A DNA stretch of 64,000 bases from Demequina rhizosphaerae (GTDB taxonomy: Bacteria > Actinomycetota > Actinomycetes > Actinomycetales > Demequinaceae). Of the stretch, positions 42,322-52,001 are shown in pieces. A program made the position numbers and the translations under genes. How positions within the stretch are numbered: the stretch's first letter is position 1; the number at the start of each line of letters is the position of its first letter. The stretch is taken from the NCBI RefSeq assembly GCF_000971255.1, contig NZ_BBMC01000004.1, forward strand, positions 62,001 to 126,000, written 5' to 3'. The notes under the pieces are model-generated. The model made no database searches and had not been told where the DNA came from. It was given only the letters and a program-made list of their open reading frames with translations.

Positions 42322-45300
42322 ATGAGCCCTGCGCGCCTGCTGGTGCGCGCGATCGTCGTCTCGGACGGCCGCTCGGCGCGCCTTCCGGACGTGCTCGCGG
42401 CGGTCGCCGAGCAGAGCCTCCGTCCCGACGTCCTCCACGTGGTGCTCCCCGAGGGCGCGGAGCGCCCGGAGGTCCCTGACGGCCTGGCCGTCGAGTGGAG
42501 CGACGGCTCCCGCACGTACAGCCAGGGCGTGGACGCGGTCCTCGCCTCGCACCCGGCCCATCCCGCCGAGCTGCTGTGGCTCCTCCACGACGACACCGCG
42601 CCGCTGCCCACCGTGCTCGCGCAGCTCGTCGCGACCGCGAAGAAGCGCACCGCCGCCGCGGTCGTCGCCCCCGCCCACGTGCGCTGGGACGACGTGTCGC
42701 GGCTCGTGAGCCTCGGCGTCACCACCACCCGCGTGGGAGCGCGGCGCATCGACCTGGTCGACGAGGACGACATCAACCAGGGCCAGTACGACGAGCGCGA
42801 GGACGTGCTCGCCGCCTCGCTCGCCGGCGCCCTCGTGCGTCGCGACGTGTGGGAGGAGCTCGGAGGGCTCGAGCCCGCGTACCGCGGCTACGGCGACAGC
42901 CTCCACTTCTGCCGTCGCGCGTGGCGCGCGGGCCACGACGTCGTCATCGTGCCGGTCGCGAAGGTGCGCCACGCGCAGGACGGGCTCACCGGCGTGCGCG
43001 CGGGGTCCTCCCGCGGACGCAACTCCACGTACGGCCTGCGGCGCACCGGCGAGTGGGTCCACGCCCTCGCCTGGTCGCCCGTGCTGGCCACGCCCCTGCT
43101 GCTGGTGTGGGCCTTCCTGTCCGCCGCCACGCGCGCCGTGCTGCGGATCGCGCAGAACGAGTCCCGCATGGTGGGTGCCGACCTCGCGGTGCCGTGGCGC
43201 CTGCTCGCGCGGCTGCCGCGCGTGCCGGGCGTGAGGGCGCGCATCCGGCGCGGCTCCACGCGGCCCGCCTCCGCGGTCGCCCCCTTCCTCGTCGGCACCC
43301 GCGCGGTCCTCTCGACCATCCGCTCGCGCGAGATGCGGGCCTACGACCGCTGGCGCGCCCAGGCTGCACCCTCGGACGTCGTCCGGGGCGAGCTCGCCGA
43401 CGCCGCCGTGCGGAGGCGCGGCGCCGCGGTCCTCGTGACGGTGCTCGCGGTCGCGGCGTCGATCGCGCTGCACGGGACGTGGCTCACCGCGCTCGTGTCG
43501 GGACGCATGCTCACCGGCACCGCGCTCGGCGTCACGGACGTGCCCCTCGACGAGATGTGGGAGCGCACGTGGTCCGGATGGAGCGCGACGGGCTTCGGCC
43601 TGCCCGCGCTCGACGGCGCGTTCAGCGCGCTGCTGCTGCCGGCCGCGGCGCTGCCCGGCGGCCTGCGGGTGTGGATCGGCCTCCTCCTCGCGCTCGGCGT
43701 CGCGCTCGCGGCCGTGTCCGCGTGGTTCGCGCTCGGCGCGGCGACCCGCTCGGTCTGGGCCCGCGGCCTCGGCGCCCTCGCGTACGGCCTGTGGCCGCTG
43801 CACCTCCAAGCGATCTCCGACGGCCGCGTCGGTCCGGTGATCGCCCACCTCATGGTGCCGTGGTTCGCGATGGGCCTCGCCCGCGCCGCCGGCTGGCACC
43901 GCGGCGAGGCCGTCGGCGGCGGCGAGGAGTTCCCCGCGCGTCGCCTCCCGTCCCCGAGCGCCGCCATGGGCGCGGCCTTCTCCCTCGCCGTCATCGTCGC
44001 GGCCGCTCCGGTCCTGCTCGTGCCGCTCGTCGCGGTGGTCCTCGTCGCCGGCGTGTTCGCCGGCCGGGCCCGCTGGCGCGTGTGGACCGCCGCGATCCCC
44101 GCGCTCGTGGTGTCCGGGCCGGGCCTCGTCGCCGCCTGGGCCGCCGGCCCGCTCACCCGGGACGGGTGGGCGATCCTCGCCCGCGAGAACGGCCCTGCGC
44201 TCACGTCCGGCGTCGTCGAGCCATGGCGCCTCGTGCTGGGGCTCACCGACCACTCGCGCGGCGCGCCGGGGCTGCCCGACCTGCCCGGCACCCTCGTGGT
44301 CGGCGCGATCGGGCTCGGCGTCGTCGGCGCCGTCATCCTCGCCGTCGCATCCGGCCGGGCCCCCTGGGGCGTCGCGGGCGGGCTGCTCGTCGCGGCGCTC
44401 GGCGTCGGCACCGCGGCCGCCGCGCAGGCCACCGTCGTCGTCCACGCGGACGGCTCCGGCGAGGCCGCCGCGAACGGGTTCGCCGGTCCCGGCTCGACCC
44501 TCGTCGCGGCGGGCCTCATCGGCGCCGCGGCCGCCGCATCGTCCCGCCTCTGGATCGCCGGCGAGGGGCGCGGGCGCGCCGCGATCCGCCTTCTCGCCTC
44601 CGTCGCCGTCACCCTCATGGCCGGCGTGCTCGTCGCCTCCGTCGTGGTCGAGGCGTGGCCCGGCCGCGCCGAGCGCGGCGACGTCCAGCCGGCATCGACC
44701 GAGGCGCTCCCGTTGGTGGCGACGCTCGAGCAGCGCCTCGCGACCCATCAGCGCGTGCTCGTGCTGAGCGACGCGGAGGACGGTGTCGACTACACCGTCC
44801 TCGACGGCGACGGCACGACGATCCTCACCGGCCGCGCGCAGTCCTCCGGCGCGGGCGCCCCGCTCGCCCGTCCCGGCACCGAGGCCGCCACCCCGGCCTC
44901 GCTGGCCGCGACCGTCGCGACCCTCGCGGGAGCCGCGTCGGGCGCCGACGAGACGCTCGCGGCCTGGGGGATCGGCGTCATCGTCGCCACGCCCGGCTCC
45001 GACATGATCGCGAGCTCGCTGAGCCAGCTCGCCGAGCTCCGCCTCATCGGCGCGAGCGACGTCGGCACCAGCTACCGCGTCGCACGGCCCGGCTCCGACG
45101 CCGCGGTGTCGCGCGCATGGATCGAGGGCGACGAGGGCGAGGTGACCGTGCTCGACTCCGACTCGTGGTCCGGCTCCGTCGACGGCGCCGGCGGCGGCAC
45201 GCTCGTCGTCGCCGCCGCGGCCGACGAGGGATGGATCGCGCTGGCCGACGGCGCGCCGCTCGCGGCGACGGACGATGCGCTGGGGCGGGCGGCCTTCACG

Positions 45301-45447
45301 GTCCCGGCCGGCGCGGACGTCGTCGAGTACCGCTACGAGGACGAGGAGTACCGCTGGTGGTGGTGGGCCTCCGTCGTGCTCGTCGTCTGGGCGATGATCG
45401 GCATGGTCCCGCTGCACGACCGCCGCCACCGGGCGGTGCGCTCATGA
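42322..45447 (+). CDS. GT2 glycosyltransferase fused to large membrane domain
   Basis: A 1041-residue protein. Residues about 8-240 form a GT2 nucleotide-sugar fold (AIVVSDGRSARLPDVLAAVAEQ, LLHDDTAPL with the DxD-like acidic pair, GALVRRDVWEELGGLE, then the GYGDSLHFCRRA acceptor region). The rest has ten or more membrane helices and an extracytoplasmic C-terminal domain from about residue 780, ending in one more helix. It probably builds or exports a cell-wall polysaccharide. The ATG overlaps nothing but is preceded by GGGAG. The DUF5719 gene overlaps its stop by ATGA. Copies of the 10-mer occur twice (44535 and 45270). Confidence 0.8.
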   Translation: MSPARLLVRAIVVSDGRSARLPDVLAAVAEQSLRPDVLHVVLPEGAERPEVPDGLAVEWSDGSRTYSQGVDAVLASHPAHPAELLWLLHDDTAPLPTVLAQLVATAKKRTAAAVVAPAHVRWDDVSRLVSLGVTTTRVGARRIDLVDEDDINQGQYDEREDVLAASLAGALVRRDVWEELGGLEPAYRGYGDSLHFCRRAWRAGHDVVIVPVAKVRHAQDGLTGVRAGSSRGRNSTYGLRRTGEWVHALAWSPVLATPLLLVWAFLSAATRAVLRIAQNESRMVGADLAVPWRLLARLPRVPGVRARIRRGSTRPASAVAPFLVGTRAVLSTIRSREMRAYDRWRAQAAPSDVVRGELADAAVRRRGAAVLVTVLAVAASIALHGTWLTALVSGRMLTGTALGVTDVPLDEMWERTWSGWSATGFGLPALDGAFSALLLPAAALPGGLRVWIGLLLALGVALAAVSAWFALGAATRSVWARGLGALAYGLWPLHLQAISDGRVGPVIAHLMVPWFAMGLARAAGWHRGEAVGGGEEFPARRLPSPSAAMGAAFSLAVIVAAAPVLLVPLVAVVLVAGVFAGRARWRVWTAAIPALVVSGPGLVAAWAAGPLTRDGWAILARENGPALTSGVVEPWRLVLGLTDHSRGAPGLPDLPGTLVVGAIGLGVVGAVILAVASGRAPWGVAGGLLVAALGVGTAAAAQATVVVHADGSGEAAANGFAGPGSTLVAAGLIGAAAAASSRLWIAGEGRGRAAIRLLASVAVTLMAGVLVASVVVEAWPGRAERGDVQPASTEALPLVATLEQRLATHQRVLVLSDAEDGVDYTVLDGDGTTILTGRAQSSGAGAPLARPGTEAATPASLAATVATLAGAASGADETLAAWGIGVIVATPGSDMIASSLSQLAELRLIGASDVGTSYRVARPGSDAAVSRAWIEGDEGEVTVLDSDSWSGSVDGAGGGTLVVAAAADEGWIALADGAPLAATDDALGRAAFTVPAGADVVEYRYEDEEYRWWWWASVVLVVWAMIGMVPLHDRRHRAVRS

Positions 45448-46766
45448 TCCGGCGGCTGGTGGTGCTCGGCGCGGCGACCGTCGCGGTGCTCGCGGTCGTC
45501 GTCGCGGGCCGCGTCGCGCCCGAGGAGCCCGTCGTCGCGGCCCCGTACGAGGGCGAGGTGACGCCTGCGGCGCAGCCGGTCGCGTGCCCCGGCCCGGTCG
45601 AGATCCCGGTCGGCGACATCGACTCGGGCGACCCCGACCTCGGTTCCGGCAGCGACGACCGCACGTACCAGGCGCTCGGCGACGGCACCGAGCCCACCGG
45701 CGCCGGCTTCCTCGCGGAGGGCGACGTCGCCGCCTCCGTCGAGCGCATCGGCGGGGGCGACGTCGCCGGCCTGTCCGCGGCGTCGTGCGTCGCGCCCGTG
45801 CGCGACCAGTGGCTCGTGGGCGGGTCGACCGCGCTCGGCTCGAGCGCGCGGCTCGTGCTCACCAACCCCTCCGACGCGTCCACCGAGGCGACCGTTACCC
45901 TCTACGGCGGGCTCGGCGAGCTCGAGGAGCACGCGGTCGTGTCCATCGCCCCCGGCGGCCAGCAGGACCTCCTGCTCGAGTCCGTGGTGGCGGAGGTGCC
46001 GGCGCTCGCGGTCCGCGTGGTCGCGACCGGCGCAGGAGTGGTCGCGCACCTCCAGGACTCGCGGCTCGACGGCTTCCAGCCGGCCGGCACGGACTGGGTC
46101 GGGCGCGGCTCGGCTCCGTCCACGCGCCTCGTCGTGCCCGGCGTCGGCGCCGAGGCCGAGGACGCCGCCACGACGCTCCGCCTGATGGCGCCCGACGGCG
46201 CGACCGCGGATCTCATGCTCGCCGGGGACGAGGGGCTCGTCGAGTGGGGAGGCGTCTCCGGTCTCGCGCTCGAGCCCGGCGTCGTGACGGAGGTCGAGGT
46301 GCCCGCGCTCGCCTCGGGCGCCGTCGAGATCCGCGCCGACGCCCCGGTCGTCGCGGGCGCGATGATCAGCGTGACCCGGCCGGTGGTCGACGGGCCCGCG
46401 GACGCGGTCGAGCGCGACCTCGCGTGGCTGCCCGCGCAGGACACCACGGACCGCAAGCGGCGCAGCGTCATGGTCACGGACCACGTCTCAGCGGTCACCG
46501 TCCACGCCGCGGTCGCGGGCGAGTTCACGCTCACCGACGCCGACGGCGAGGTGATCGTGTCCCAGCAGATGGCGGCGCGGTCGACCGCGACGATCCCGCT
46601 CGAGGCGACCGCCGGGACCGTCCTCACCGGCCCGGCGCGGTTCACGTGGAGCCTCGCGCTCGAGGACGAGCCCGGCTTCGTCGCGACCCTCGTGCCGCGG
46701 CGCACCGACGTCGAGTCGACGCCCGTCACCGTCGGGCTGCGGCCCTACCTCGGCCCCGGCTCCTGA
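45444..46766 (+). CDS. DUF5719 family exported protein
   Basis: A 440-residue protein with an N-terminal signal anchor (RLVVLGAATVAVLAVVVAG) and a long extracytoplasmic beta-rich region with repeated blocks such as SSARLVLTNPSDASTEATVTLYG, VAGEFTLTDADGEV and VVAGAMISVTR. DUF5719 proteins occur beside whiB2/GT2 loci in actinobacteria; no activity is known. Translational coupling with the GT2 fusion (ATGA overlap) suggests that the two work together on the envelope. Two cysteines lie near the N-terminal end of the mature part. Confidence 0.8.
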   Translation: MIRRLVVLGAATVAVLAVVVAGRVAPEEPVVAAPYEGEVTPAAQPVACPGPVEIPVGDIDSGDPDLGSGSDDRTYQALGDGTEPTGAGFLAEGDVAASVERIGGGDVAGLSAASCVAPVRDQWLVGGSTALGSSARLVLTNPSDASTEATVTLYGGLGELEEHAVVSIAPGGQQDLLLESVVAEVPALAVRVVATGAGVVAHLQDSRLDGFQPAGTDWVGRGSAPSTRLVVPGVGAEAEDAATTLRLMAPDGATADLMLAGDEGLVEWGGVSGLALEPGVVTEVEVPALASGAVEIRADAPVVAGAMISVTRPVVDGPADAVERDLAWLPAQDTTDRKRRSVMVTDHVSAVTVHAAVAGEFTLTDADGEVIVSQQMAARSTATIPLEATAGTVLTGPARFTWSLALEDEPGFVATLVPRRTDVESTPVTVGLRPYLGPGS

Positions 46767-46778
46767 CGTCGCGCGGGC

Positions 46779-47180
46779 TCAGCCCGTGCCGTACTCCGGG
46801 TCGACCTCCTCGGGCGGGCGCCCGACGACGTGTGCGACGTGCTCCGCCACGACGTCCCTCACGAGCGCGGGCAGGTCCGCCGGATCCGAGCGCTGCTCGA
46901 GGGGGCGCCGGTAGAGCACCACGCGCGTCGGCTGGCCCAGGTCCGCCGGGAACAGGCGGCCGAGCGGGACGCCCTCCTCCCACGGCGTCGGATCCGACGG
47001 CGGGACGTCCTCGGTGCCGAACTCGATCCGCCCCCACTCGTCGCCCCAGCGCGGCTCGAGGCGCTCGACCGCGTCCGCGACGAGGTCGTCGAAGCGCTCG
47101 GCACGCGTGCGGTAGCCGGGTGCGCCGAAGGGGAGGAGGGGCCTGCGGAGGCCGCGGCCGTGACGATCGCGCCGGGACAT
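46779..47180 (-). CDS. zincin-like metallopeptidase family protein, degenerate
   Basis: A 133-residue protein of the small metallopeptidase family (zincin type). The expected HExxH helix reads VVAEHVAHVVG, so the first two residues of the motif appear as EH (E113 H114) rather than HE, while the last His (H117) remains. The frame and neighbours (FGTEDVPP, TRVVLYRRPLE, PEEVDPEYG) are family-like. Zinc binding or catalysis is doubtful. M. tuberculosis Rv3259 is the positional equivalent, between DUF3499 and whiB2. The start ATG at 47180 lies 89 bp from the divergent DUF3499 gene. Confidence 0.75.
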   Translation of the reverse strand: MSRRDRHGRGLRRPLLPFGAPGYRTRAERFDDLVADAVERLEPRWGDEWGRIEFGTEDVPPSDPTPWEEGVPLGRLFPADLGQPTRVVLYRRPLEQRSDPADLPALVRDVVAEHVAHVVGRPPEEVDPEYGTG

Positions 47181-47256
47181 ACGGCGAGGCTACCGCCCGC
47201 GGCGCCGCCCGGGCAGCGACCCGGCGTGGCAGCACGGCGAGCCCGGCGCACGGGGG

Positions 47257-47262
47257 TACCGT
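47257..47262 (+). promoter_or_regulatory. -10 box TACCGT, leaderless DUF3499 gene
   Basis: TACCGT ends seven bases before the GTG at 47270. Confidence 0.5.
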
Positions 47263-47269
47263 CGCTTGC

Positions 47270-47629
47270 GTGATCGCCACCCGTCAGTGCTCGCGCTCGT
47301 CGTGCTCGCGTCCCGCCGCGGCGACGCTCACCTATGTGTACGCGGACTCGACCGTGGTCGTCGGACAGCTGTCCGCCTCCGCCGAGCCGCACAGCTACGA
47401 CCTCTGCGCGCACCACGCGGACCGCTTCACGGCGCCCCGCGGGTGGGACGTGGTGCACATCCAGACCGAGTTCGCGGAGCCCGAGCCGTCGACAGACGAC
47501 CTCGAGGCGCTCGCGCGCGCGGTCCGCGAGGCGGGGCGTCCGCGCCCCGCGCCGGCCTTCGTGCCGCCCGCGCCCGTGGCCTCCGAGCCGCGCCGCGGGC
47601 ACCTGCGCGTGATCTCCAACGACGCCTAA
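47270..47629 (+). CDS. DUF3499 family protein
   Basis: A 119-residue protein whose first 60 residues are the DUF3499 core: RQCSRSSCSRPAAATLTYVYADSTVV and YDLCAHHADRFTAPRGWDVV. Three cysteines and adjacent histidines (CAHH) could bind zinc. The second half is a Pro/Ala-rich tail. Function is unknown, but it nearly always lies between whiB2 and manB, as here and in Rv3258c. The GTG start is set by the TACCGT box. Confidence 0.88.
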   Translation: MIATRQCSRSSCSRPAAATLTYVYADSTVVVGQLSASAEPHSYDLCAHHADRFTAPRGWDVVHIQTEFAEPEPSTDDLEALARAVREAGRPRPAPAFVPPAPVASEPRRGHLRVISNDA

Positions 47630-47674
47630 AGGACAAATGAACCTTCGGCTAAGGACGCAGGTGCCGCAGGCCGC

Positions 47675-47680
47675 TAGTCT
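47675..47680 (+). promoter_or_regulatory. -10 box TAGTCT, leaderless manB
   Basis: TAGTCT ends six bases before the GTG at 47687. Confidence 0.5.
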
Positions 47681-47686
47681 GACCGC

Positions 47687-49120
47687 GTGACGACCGCACC
47701 TGACCTGTCCCAGCTCATCAAGTCCTACGACGTCCGCGGCATCGTGGGCGAGACGCTCACCGTCGAGGTCGCGACCGCCATCGGCGCCGCCTTCGCGGAC
47801 GCGATCGTCCTCCCCGACGGCGAGACCACCGTCGCGATCGGCCACGACATGCGCGACAGCGGGCCGTGGCTCGCGGACGCGGTCGCCGAGGGCCTCACGT
47901 CGCGCGGCGTCGACGTCGTGCGGATCGGGCTGTGCTCGACGGACGGGCTGTACCACGCGTCCGGCGCGCTCGACATCCCCGGCGTGATGATCACCGCGAG
48001 CCACAACCCGGCCGCGTACAACGGCATGAAGCTGTGCCGCAGCCGCGCCCGCGCGGTGGGCGAGAACTCGGGCCTCGCCGACGTGCGGTCGCTCGCGTCC
48101 CGCTACCTGGTCGAGCCGCCCGCCGCGGCCGAGACCCGCGGCACCGAGACGACCCGCGACATGGTCGGCGAGTACGGCGCGTTCCTGCGCTCGCTCGTCC
48201 CGCTCGACGGCATCCGCCCGCTCAAGGTCGTGGTCGACGCCGCGAACGCGATGGCCGGCTACACCGTCCCCGCGGTGCTCGGCACCGCGGCCGGCCTGCC
48301 CGAGCTGCCGCTCGAGATCATCCCGCTGTACTTCGAGCTCGACGGCACGTTCCCCAACCACGAGGCCAACCCGCTCGAGACCGCGAACCTGCGCGACCTC
48401 CAGGCCGCGGTGCGGGAGCACGGCGCGGACATCGGCCTCGCCTTCGACGGCGACGCGGACCGCTGCTTCGTCATCGACGAGCGCGGCGAGGTGGTCACCC
48501 CCTCGGCGATCACGTGCCTGGTGGGACTGCGCGAGACCGCGCGCGAGCTCGCGGCGGACCCGTCCGCCCGGCCGACCGTCATCCACAACCTCATCTCCTC
48601 GCGCGCCGTGCGCGAGCAGCTCGCGGAGGCGGGCGCCACGCCCGTGCGCTCGCGCGTGGGCCACAGCTTCATCAAGGCGGAGATGGCGCGCCTCAACGCC
48701 GTGTTCGGCGGCGAGCACAGCGCGCACTTCTACTTCCGTGACTTCTTCTACGCGGACTCGGGCATGCTCGCGGCGATGCACGTGCTCGCGGCGCTCGGCT
48801 CGCAGGACGGCCCGCTGTCCGGGATGATCGCGGCCCACGAGCCCTACGTCGCCTCCGGCGAGATCAACTCGACGGTCGACTCCGTCCCGGACGCCCTGGC
48901 CCGCGTCAAGGCGGCCTTCGTCACGGACGACGTCTACTCCGACGAGTTCGACGGCCTCACCGTCGAGCACTGGCCCGCGCCCGGCGAGGGCGAGCGCTGG
49001 TGGTTCAACGTGCGCCCGTCGAACACCGAGCCCCTGCTGCGCCTCAACTCGGAGGCCGACGGCACCGAGCTGATGGAGCGCATGCGGGACCGGGTCCTCG
49101 CCGTCATCCGGGAGGGCTGA
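47687..49120 (+). CDS. manB: phosphomannomutase/phosphoglucomutase
   Basis: A 477-residue alpha-D-phosphohexomutase that interconverts mannose-6-P and mannose-1-P (possibly also the glucose forms), feeding GDP-mannose for envelope glycans. The phosphoserine is S105 in TASHNPAAYNGMK, the metal loop is DGDADRC (D254, D256, D258), the sugar loop is GGEHSAHFYF and the phosphate loop is VRPSNTEPLLRLN. All four are intact. It is followed directly by a cation transporter gene starting at the next base after its stop. Confidence 0.95.
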   Translation: MTTAPDLSQLIKSYDVRGIVGETLTVEVATAIGAAFADAIVLPDGETTVAIGHDMRDSGPWLADAVAEGLTSRGVDVVRIGLCSTDGLYHASGALDIPGVMITASHNPAAYNGMKLCRSRARAVGENSGLADVRSLASRYLVEPPAAAETRGTETTRDMVGEYGAFLRSLVPLDGIRPLKVVVDAANAMAGYTVPAVLGTAAGLPELPLEIIPLYFELDGTFPNHEANPLETANLRDLQAAVREHGADIGLAFDGDADRCFVIDERGEVVTPSAITCLVGLRETARELAADPSARPTVIHNLISSRAVREQLAEAGATPVRSRVGHSFIKAEMARLNAVFGGEHSAHFYFRDFFYADSGMLAAMHVLAALGSQDGPLSGMIAAHEPYVASGEINSTVDSVPDALARVKAAFVTDDVYSDEFDGLTVEHWPAPGEGERWWFNVRPSNTEPLLRLNSEADGTELMERMRDRVLAVIREG

Positions 49121-50065
49121 ATGTCGACCGAGGGCGGCACCAAGGCGGTCATCGCGGCGCTCAGCGCCAACCTCGGCATCGGCGTCACCAAGTTCGGGGC
49201 GTGGGCGCTCACCGGCGCCTCGTCCATGCTCGCGGAGGCGATCCACTCGGTCGCGGACTCCGGCAACCAGCTCCTGCTGCTCCTCGGCGCCCGCAAGGCG
49301 CGCCGGGAGGCCACCCCCGAGCACCCGTTCGGCTACGCGCGCTACCGCTACTTCTACGCGTTCATCGTCGCGGTCGTGCTGTTCAGCGTCGGCGGCCTGT
49401 TCGCGCTGTACGAGGCGTGGCACAAGTGGCAGCACCCGGAGCCGATCGAGTCGTGGCAGTGGGTCCCGGTCGTGGTCCTGCTCATCGCGATGGCGCTCGA
49501 GGGGATGTCCTTCCGCACCGCGATCATCGAGTCGAACAAGATCCGCGGCAACGTGGGGTGGGGCCGGTTCATCCAGCGCTCGCGCTCGCCCGAGCTGCCC
49601 GTGATCCTGCTCGAGGACTTCGGCGCGCTCATCGGCCTGGTGTTCGCGTTCTTCGGCGTCGTCATGACGCTGCTCACCGACAACGGGCGGTGGGACGCGG
49701 GCGGCACCGCGATGATCGGCGTGCTGCTGGTCTGCATCGCGCTCGTGCTCGCGCGCGAGACGCGCGAGATGCTGCTGGGCGAGTCCGCCACCGAGGAGGA
49801 CCTCGCCAAGATCCGCGCGGCGCTCGCCGAGGGCGGCTACCCCGACGTCATCCACCTCCGCACCTCGCACCTGGGCCCCGAGGACATCCTCGTCGCCGTC
49901 AAGGTCGGCGCCGGCGCGCACGAGACGCTCGAGGCCATCGCGGCGCGCACGAACACCGCGGAGGCGCTCATCCGCGAGGCCGTCCCTGCGGTGCGCCTCA
50001 TCTTCATCGAGCCCGATATCAGGCACGATGCTGCCAGCAGCGAGGGCGAGGGGCCCGCGCTCTGA
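49121..50065 (+). CDS. cation diffusion facilitator transporter
   Basis: A 314-residue CDF-family metal exporter (zinc, iron or manganese). It has about six membrane helices, with SSMLAEAIHSVADSGNQLLLL in TM2 providing the usual metal-site residues, HPFGYARYRYF after it and LLEDFGALIGLVFAFFG in TM5. The C-terminal cytoplasmic domain is short (about 215-314). The ATG follows the manB stop with no gap, so it is probably co-translated. Metal specificity cannot be read from sequence. Confidence 0.88.
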   Translation: MSTEGGTKAVIAALSANLGIGVTKFGAWALTGASSMLAEAIHSVADSGNQLLLLLGARKARREATPEHPFGYARYRYFYAFIVAVVLFSVGGLFALYEAWHKWQHPEPIESWQWVPVVVLLIAMALEGMSFRTAIIESNKIRGNVGWGRFIQRSRSPELPVILLEDFGALIGLVFAFFGVVMTLLTDNGRWDAGGTAMIGVLLVCIALVLARETREMLLGESATEEDLAKIRAALAEGGYPDVIHLRTSHLGPEDILVAVKVGAGAHETLEAIAARTNTAEALIREAVPAVRLIFIEPDIRHDAASSEGEGPAL

Positions 50066-50079
50066 GCCGAGGGGCCGCG

Positions 50080-50526
50080 ATGGACTGGTTCGCGCTGCTC
50101 GTCGGGCTGCCCCTGGTGGCGGCCTGGATGTTCCGCGGGGTGCTCGTGCGGGCCCTCGTCGCCCGGCGGCGTGCGGCGCGGGCGTCGCGGGCGCCGTCCC
50201 CGGTCATGGGGTCGTGGGTGATGAGCGCCTTCGCCCTGGCGCCCGGGGAGCGGCCCACCGACGTGTGGCGCGCATCGTCCTCCGGCACCGCGGCCTGGGC
50301 CACCGTGACCACCGACGGCAACCTGGCGGTCGGCATCGAGGACGGCCGCAACCTGGTGCGGGTGCCCGTCGCGGGCCTGGGGCACGAGCCCGTCGCGACG
50401 GCGTCGGGCGCGGGCGACCCGGGGATGGTAGAAATGACGATCGTGCCCGCCCAGGGCCCCGTCGCCGTCCTCGCGCTCGAGCGCAGGGCGGCCGAGGAGC
50501 TGCGGAGGCGGGCGTCCCGAGCCTAG
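50080..50526 (+). CDS. small membrane-anchored hypothetical protein
   Basis: A 148-residue protein that I do not recognise. One N-terminal membrane helix ([18 protein letters not shown]) is followed by a basic stretch ([12 protein letters not shown]) and a compact beta-rich domain ([37 protein letters not shown]). The N-in basic cluster suggests a cytoplasmic domain. GAGGGG precedes the ATG at 50080. It lies 14 bp after the CDF gene and 10 bp before ahcY, so the three are probably one operon. The 10-mer at 50271-50280 is read as Ala-Ser-Ser with the rare codon GCA. Confidence 0.65.
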   Translation: MDWFALLVGLPLVAAWMFRGVLVRALVARRRAARASRAPSPVMGSWVMSAFALAPGERPTDVWRASSSGTAAWATVTTDGNLAVGIEDGRNLVRVPVAGLGHEPVATASGAGDPGMVEMTIVPAQGPVAVLALERRAAEELRRRASRA

Positions 50527-50536
50527 GAGAGCCCTC

Positions 50537-51976
50537 ATGATCGACCACGTCGTCGCGGACCTGGCGCTGGCCGAGGCCGGCCGCAACCAGATCCGGCTGG
50601 CCGAGCAGGAGATGCCGGGCCTCATGGCCCTCCGCGAGGAGTTCGGCGAGGCGCAGCCGCTCGCGGGCGCCCGCATCGCCGGCTCGCTCCACATGACCGT
50701 GCAGACGGCCGTCCTCATCGAGACCCTCACCGCGCTGGGCGCCGACGTGCGCTGGGCGTCGTGCAACATCTTCTCCACGCAGGACGAGGCGGCGGCCGCG
50801 ATCGTCGTGGGCGCGGGCACGTACTCGGCGCCCGCGGGCGTGCCGGTATTCGCGATCAAGGGCGAGACCATCCCCGAGTACTGGCAGTACACGGACAGCA
50901 TCCTGCGCTGGGAGGGCCACGACGGCCCCACGATCATCCTCGACGACGGCGGCGACGCGACCCTGCTCGTGCACGAGGGCGCGCGCTTCGAGGCGCTCGG
51001 CGAGGTGCCCGCGCCGCTCGAGGAGGAGGACCCGGACTACAACGCCGAGGTCGAGGGCATGCGCGCGGTCATCCGCCGCTCGATGGCCGCCGACCCCACG
51101 CGCTTCACGCGCATGGCCGAGGTGATCGTCGGCGTGTCCGAGGAGACCACCACGGGCGTCCACCGCCTCGAGGCGATGCACCGCCGCGGCGAGCTGCTGT
51201 TCCCCGCGATCAACGTCAACGACTCCGTCACCAAGTCGAAGTTCGACAACAAGTACGGCATCCGTCACTCGCTGCCGGACGGCATCAACCGCGCCACCGA
51301 CGTCCTCATGGGCGGCAAGGTCGCGTTCGTGTGCGGCTACGGCGACGTCGGCAAGGGCGCGGCCGAGGCGCTGCGCGGCCAGGGCGCGCGCGTCGTGGTG
51401 TCCGAGGTCGACCCCATCTGCGCGCTGCAGGCGGCGATGGACGGCTACGAGGTCGCGCGGGTCGAGGACTACGTCGACCGGGCCGACTTCTTCATCACGA
51501 CGACCGGCAACAAGGACATCCTCCGCGTCGAGCACATGGCCGCGATGAAGGACAAGGCCGTGGTCGGCAACGTCGGCCACTTCGACAACGAGATCGACAT
51601 GGCGGGCCTGGCCCGCTCGGGCGCGAAGCTCACGCCCATCAAGCCGCAGGTCGACGAGTGGGTGTTCCCCGACGGGCACTCGATCATCGTGCTGAGCGAG
51701 GGCCGCCTGCTCAACCTGGGCAACGCGACCGGCCACCCCAGCTTCGTCATGAGCGCGTCCTTCACCAACCAGGTGATCGCGCAGATCGAGCTGTGGACCA
51801 GCATCGACGCCTACCCGCTCGGCGTGCACCGCCTGCCCAAGGAGCTCGACGAGAAGGTCGCGCGCCTGCACCTCGACGCGCTCGGCGTGCGCCTCACCGA
51901 GCTGTCGCAGTCCCAGGCGGACTACATCGGCGTGCCGGTCGAGGGCCCGTTCAAGCCTGACCACTACCGGTACTGA
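50537..51976 (+). CDS. ahcY: S-adenosylhomocysteine hydrolase
   Basis: A 479-residue NAD-dependent enzyme that splits S-adenosylhomocysteine into adenosine and homocysteine in the methyl cycle. [15 protein letters not shown], the NAD loop [31 protein letters not shown] with the catalytic Lys/Asp/Asn, and the C-terminal PFKPDHYRY are all present, and the length is normal for actinobacteria. TAGGAGAG gives a strong ribosome site. It is convergent with the RDD gene across 25 bp that hold only a 10-mer copy and no hairpin. There is no room for an upstream SAH riboswitch. Confidence 0.97.
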   Translation: MIDHVVADLALAEAGRNQIRLAEQEMPGLMALREEFGEAQPLAGARIAGSLHMTVQTAVLIETLTALGADVRWASCNIFSTQDEAAAAIVVGAGTYSAPAGVPVFAIKGETIPEYWQYTDSILRWEGHDGPTIILDDGGDATLLVHEGARFEALGEVPAPLEEEDPDYNAEVEGMRAVIRRSMAADPTRFTRMAEVIVGVSEETTTGVHRLEAMHRRGELLFPAINVNDSVTKSKFDNKYGIRHSLPDGINRATDVLMGGKVAFVCGYGDVGKGAAEALRGQGARVVVSEVDPICALQAAMDGYEVARVEDYVDRADFFITTTGNKDILRVEHMAAMKDKAVVGNVGHFDNEIDMAGLARSGAKLTPIKPQVDEWVFPDGHSIIVLSEGRLLNLGNATGHPSFVMSASFTNQVIAQIELWTSIDAYPLGVHRLPKELDEKVARLHLDALGVRLTELSQSQADYIGVPVEGPFKPDHYRY

Positions 51977-51981
51977 GCCCC

Positions 51982-51991
51982 CGCATCGTCC
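51982..51991 (-). repeat. intergenic copy of the GGACGATGCG 10-mer
   Basis: CGCATCGTCC fills the middle of the 25-bp gap between the convergent ahcY and RDD stops. Confidence 0.8.
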
Positions 51992-52001
51992 CCGCGCGGG
52001 C

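Noticed and set aside
50066..50536. SAH riboswitch ahead of ahcY
   Set aside because: Only 10 bases separate ahcY from the upstream gene.
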